Shown: one piece after another, positions 6,123 to 7,856 of the stretch
Position numbering within the stretch: position 1 is the first letter of the stretch
Layout: the number at the start of each line of letters is the position of its first letter
Origin: Nitrospirota bacterium
GTDB lineage: Bacteria > Nitrospirota > Nitrospiria > Nitrospirales > NS-4
Direction: 5' to 3'
Assembly (NCBI GenBank): GCA_005877565.1
Contig: VBOK01000116.1
Coordinates: forward strand, 1-7,856
DNA length: 7,856 nucleotides
Notes under the pieces: generated by a model
Databases searched by the model: none
The model's input: only the letters and a program-made list of their open reading frames with translations
What the model was told of the DNA's origin: nothing
Translations under genes and position numbers: made by a program

Positions 6123-6862
6123 CGGCGAGCCTTGCGGGAGGCCGCCGCGGCTTTGCGGTGACTGGTTAGGTTGCCGTTATCGCCGGGGGCGGAGCTAGCG
6201 GCACCGCCTGCGCGTAGTTGGGCGATCACCCGGCGGTAGTCACGCCCGGGAGCTTCGAAGATGGCGGAACCCGCCACCAGAATGTCGGCGCCGGCGGCCA
6301 CGATCGCGGCGGCGTTGTCCACTTTCACGCCGCCGTCCACCTCGAGCAGCACCGAGCGACCGGTGCGGTCGATCATCGCGCGCGCCTGCTTGATCTTGTC
6401 CAGGATGCGGGAGATGAATCGCTGGCCGCCGAAGCCGGGATTGACCGACATGATCAACAATAGATCTGCGTCCGGCAGAATCTCCTCGACGCTGGTCAGC
6501 GGGGTGGCGGGATTCAAGGTGACGCCCGCTTTGACTCCGTTTTCCTTGATGGACTGGACCGTGCGGTGCAGGTGCGGACAGGCTTCGACATGGACCGTGA
6601 GATAAGTCGCGCCCGCTTCGGCAAACTCCCTGATGAATGCGTCAGGGTTCGTCATCATCAAGTGAACGTCGAGAGGCAAGGAAGTGACCTTGTGGAGGGC
6701 TTCGACGATGGGCGGTCCGATGGTCAGGTTCGGAACAAAGTGGCCATCCATGACATCCACGTGCACGAGATCCGCGCCGGCTTGCTCGACGGCGGCGATC
6801 TCATCAGCCAAATGCGCGAAGTCTGAGGACAGGATGGACGGGGCGATTCGCACCTTGGGCAT
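6119..6862 (-). CDS. rpe: Ribulose-phosphate 3-epimerase with a basic C-terminal tail
   Basis: This enzyme interconverts ribulose 5-phosphate and xylulose 5-phosphate in the pentose phosphate and Calvin pathways, using a metal ion in a TIM barrel. The conserved metal and catalytic residues are visible at family-typical numbers: His34 and Asp36 (DLVHVDVMDGHFVPN), His67 (LDVHLMM) and Asp176 (LLEVDGGV). The phosphate-binding loops are MSVNPGFGGQ (138-147) and AGSAIF (197-202). The product has 247 residues against the usual 215-230; the extra residues form an Ala/Ser/Arg/Lys-rich tail from about 222. A strong ribosome binding site, GGGAGG, ends 7 nt before the ATG. It follows fmt by about 29 bp and overlaps the pheS start by 4 bp, so it is the second visible gene of an fmt-rpe-pheS-pheT operon. 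The operon link to translation genes looks positional rather than metabolic. Confidence 0.97.
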   Translation of the reverse strand: MPKVRIAPSILSSDFAHLADEIAAVEQAGADLVHVDVMDGHFVPNLTIGPPIVEALHKVTSLPLDVHLMMTNPDAFIREFAEAGATYLTVHVEACPHLHRTVQSIKENGVKAGVTLNPATPLTSVEEILPDADLLLIMSVNPGFGGQRFISRILDKIKQARAMIDRTGRSVLLEVDGGVKVDNAAAIVAAGADILVAGSAIFEAPGRDYRRVIAQLRAGGAASSAPGDNGNLTSHRKAAAASRKARR

Positions 6863-6869
6863 AGAAACG

Positions 6870-6875
6870 CCTCCC
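6870..6875 (-). promoter_or_regulatory. Strong ribosome binding site of rpe
   Basis: Read on the - strand this is GGGAGG with 7 nt before the rpe ATG. It fixes the rpe start and is the only strong Shine-Dalgarno match I see in this block. pheS and pheT have weak ones and probably depend on coupled translation. Confidence 0.75.
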
Positions 6876-6891
6876 GGAAATCAGAGGTCAA

Positions 6892-7856
6892 CTATAGAGC
6901 ATCGGGTGAATGGTCGCAAGAGCCGGAGCCGAGTCTGCTGCCTGCCTTGACCGGATGGCCCGCCAGGTATTGCTTCACGCTCAGGCGCTTGCCAGAAGCA
7001 GGTTGCAGTTCGCGGATCAGAAGCGCGCCTTTCCCGGCCGCGACGCGGATCGCCTCTTTCGTCACTTCGAGGATGACCCCTGGCTCCGCCATGGCGCATC
7101 CGGAATTCGTGGGCTCGGCCTTCCAGAGCTGCCAGCGCTCATCGCCATAGTAGGTATAGGCGCCCGGCCAGGGCGTCAGCCCGCGGATCCGGTTGGCCAG
7201 CGCCGTCGCCTCCTCGTCCCAGCGCAGCATGCCATCCTCCTTCTTCAGCAACGACGCGATGGTGGCACGACTGTGGTCCTGGGGGTCCGGGGTGAGGGTG
7301 CCGTCCTTCAGCCCGCTGATGGTCTTCACGAGCAGTCGTCCGCCGATGGGCGCCAGGCGGGCCGCCAGCTCGCCTGCCGTTTCCATTGGCAGGATCGGGA
7401 CCGTCTCTTGCAGTAACACGGGGCCCGTGTCCATGCCCGGGTCCAGCAACATCGTGGTGATGCCGGTCTCGGTCTCGCCGTTGATGATCGCCCACTGGAT
7501 CGGGGCGGCGCCCCGGTACTTGGGAAGCAGCGAGCCGTGCACGTTGACGCATCCCTTCGCCGGCAGGTCCAGGACGACGGGGGGCAGAATCCGGCCGAAG
7601 GCTGTGACGGCGATCAGATCGGGCGCCCAGCTTTTCAGGGTCTCTAGGAAGGGCGGGTCTTTCATCTTGAGTGGCTGGAGGATCGGCAGTTCGGCCCGCT
7701 GGGCCAGCACCTTGACCGGGGGCGGAGTTAGTTGTTGTCCGCGGCCCTTCGGGCGATCGGGCTGGGTGACCACTCCGATCACGCGGCCGAGCTTTTCCGG
7801 ATCGGCTTCCAGGAGCGCCTGCAAGGAAGGCACGGCAAACTCCGGGGTCCCCATGA
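6892..7856 (-). CDS. fmt: Methionyl-tRNA formyltransferase, first few codons outside window
   Basis: Fmt transfers a formyl group from 10-formyltetrahydrofolate to Met-tRNA(fMet), making the bacterial initiator tRNA. About 320 residues are visible. The Met of MGTPEFAVPSL is almost certainly internal: family members begin with a short strand such as M-R-I-V-F before it. The two bases left at the window edge (TC on the coding strand) fit the end of a Phe codon. The catalytic Asn-His-Asp set is present as Asn104 and His106 in VNVHGSLLPKYRGAAPIQ and Asp142 in DPGMDTGPVL (window numbering). The C-terminal tRNA-binding domain starts near 205 (KKEDGMLRWDEEA, NRIRGLTPWPGAY). The gene heads the visible - strand operon, with its promoter outside the window. 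Its role with IF-3 in initiation fits the translation theme of both blocks. Confidence 0.96.
   Translation of the reverse strand, partial: MGTPEFAVPSLQALLEADPEKLGRVIGVVTQPDRPKGRGQQLTPPPVKVLAQRAELPILQPLKMKDPPFLETLKSWAPDLIAVTAFGRILPPVVLDLPAKGCVNVHGSLLPKYRGAAPIQWAIINGETETGITTMLLDPGMDTGPVLLQETVPILPMETAGELAARLAPIGGRLLVKTISGLKDGTLTPDPQDHSRATIASLLKKEDGMLRWDEEATALANRIRGLTPWPGAYTYYGDERWQLWKAEPTNSGCAMAEPGVILEVTKEAIRVAAGKGALLIRELQPASGKRLSVKQYLAGHPVKAGSRLGSGSCDHSPDAL

Noticed and set aside
6892..7854. fmt as a complete gene starting at the ATG at the window edge
   Set aside because: The Met of MGTPEFAVP is normally preceded by a short conserved strand in the family, so the true start is outside the window.
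1..7856. Defence system, mobile element, CRISPR array or new multi-gene system
   Set aside because: All genes but one belong to well-known housekeeping families, and no direct repeats, transposase motifs or attachment sites were seen.

Overview
The window is a tightly packed piece of a G+C-rich bacterial chromosome devoted almost entirely to protein synthesis. Nothing mobile is visible: no insertion sequence, CRISPR array or phage gene, and I could not pick out a tRNA or rRNA gene. The bacterial markers are infC, rpmI, rplT and a methionyl-tRNA formyltransferase. The gene style is compatible with Nitrospirota or a similar G+C-rich phylum, but I cannot assign the organism from this sequence alone.

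Two gene blocks converge. On the + strand are the 3' half of thrS (threonyl-tRNA synthetase), infC (initiation factor IF-3), rpmI (L35), rplT (L20) and an unrecognised gene for a probably exported protein of 226 residues. This is the classical thrS-infC-rpmI-rplT order. On the - strand, reading from the right edge, are fmt (cut by the window end), rpe (ribulose-phosphate 3-epimerase), pheS and pheT. rpe and pheS share an ATGA stop/start overlap, and pheS and pheT are 9 bp apart. The blocks meet with only 9 bp between stop codons. No stretch longer than 300 bases lacks a gene; the longest gap is about 40 bp.

The main point of interest is that pheS and pheT encode the archaeal/eukaryotic form of phenylalanyl-tRNA synthetase. 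The alpha subunit is long with N-terminal winged-helix domains, and the beta subunit is short and lacks the EMAP-like and FDX-ACB ends. In many bacteria a bacterial-type pheST follows rplT on the same strand. Here the foreign-type pair sits beside rplT but faces the other way, in an operon with fmt and rpe. This suggests replacement of the ancestral pair. The part of pheS coding for the winged-helix region is also markedly poorer in G+C than the catalytic part.

A second point is infC, which has no ATG, GTG or TTG that would give a complete protein. It almost certainly starts at an ATC codon, in line with the known self-control of IF-3 through a non-canonical start. I see no wholly new multi-gene system here. 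The unrecognised exported protein is the only gene of unknown function.
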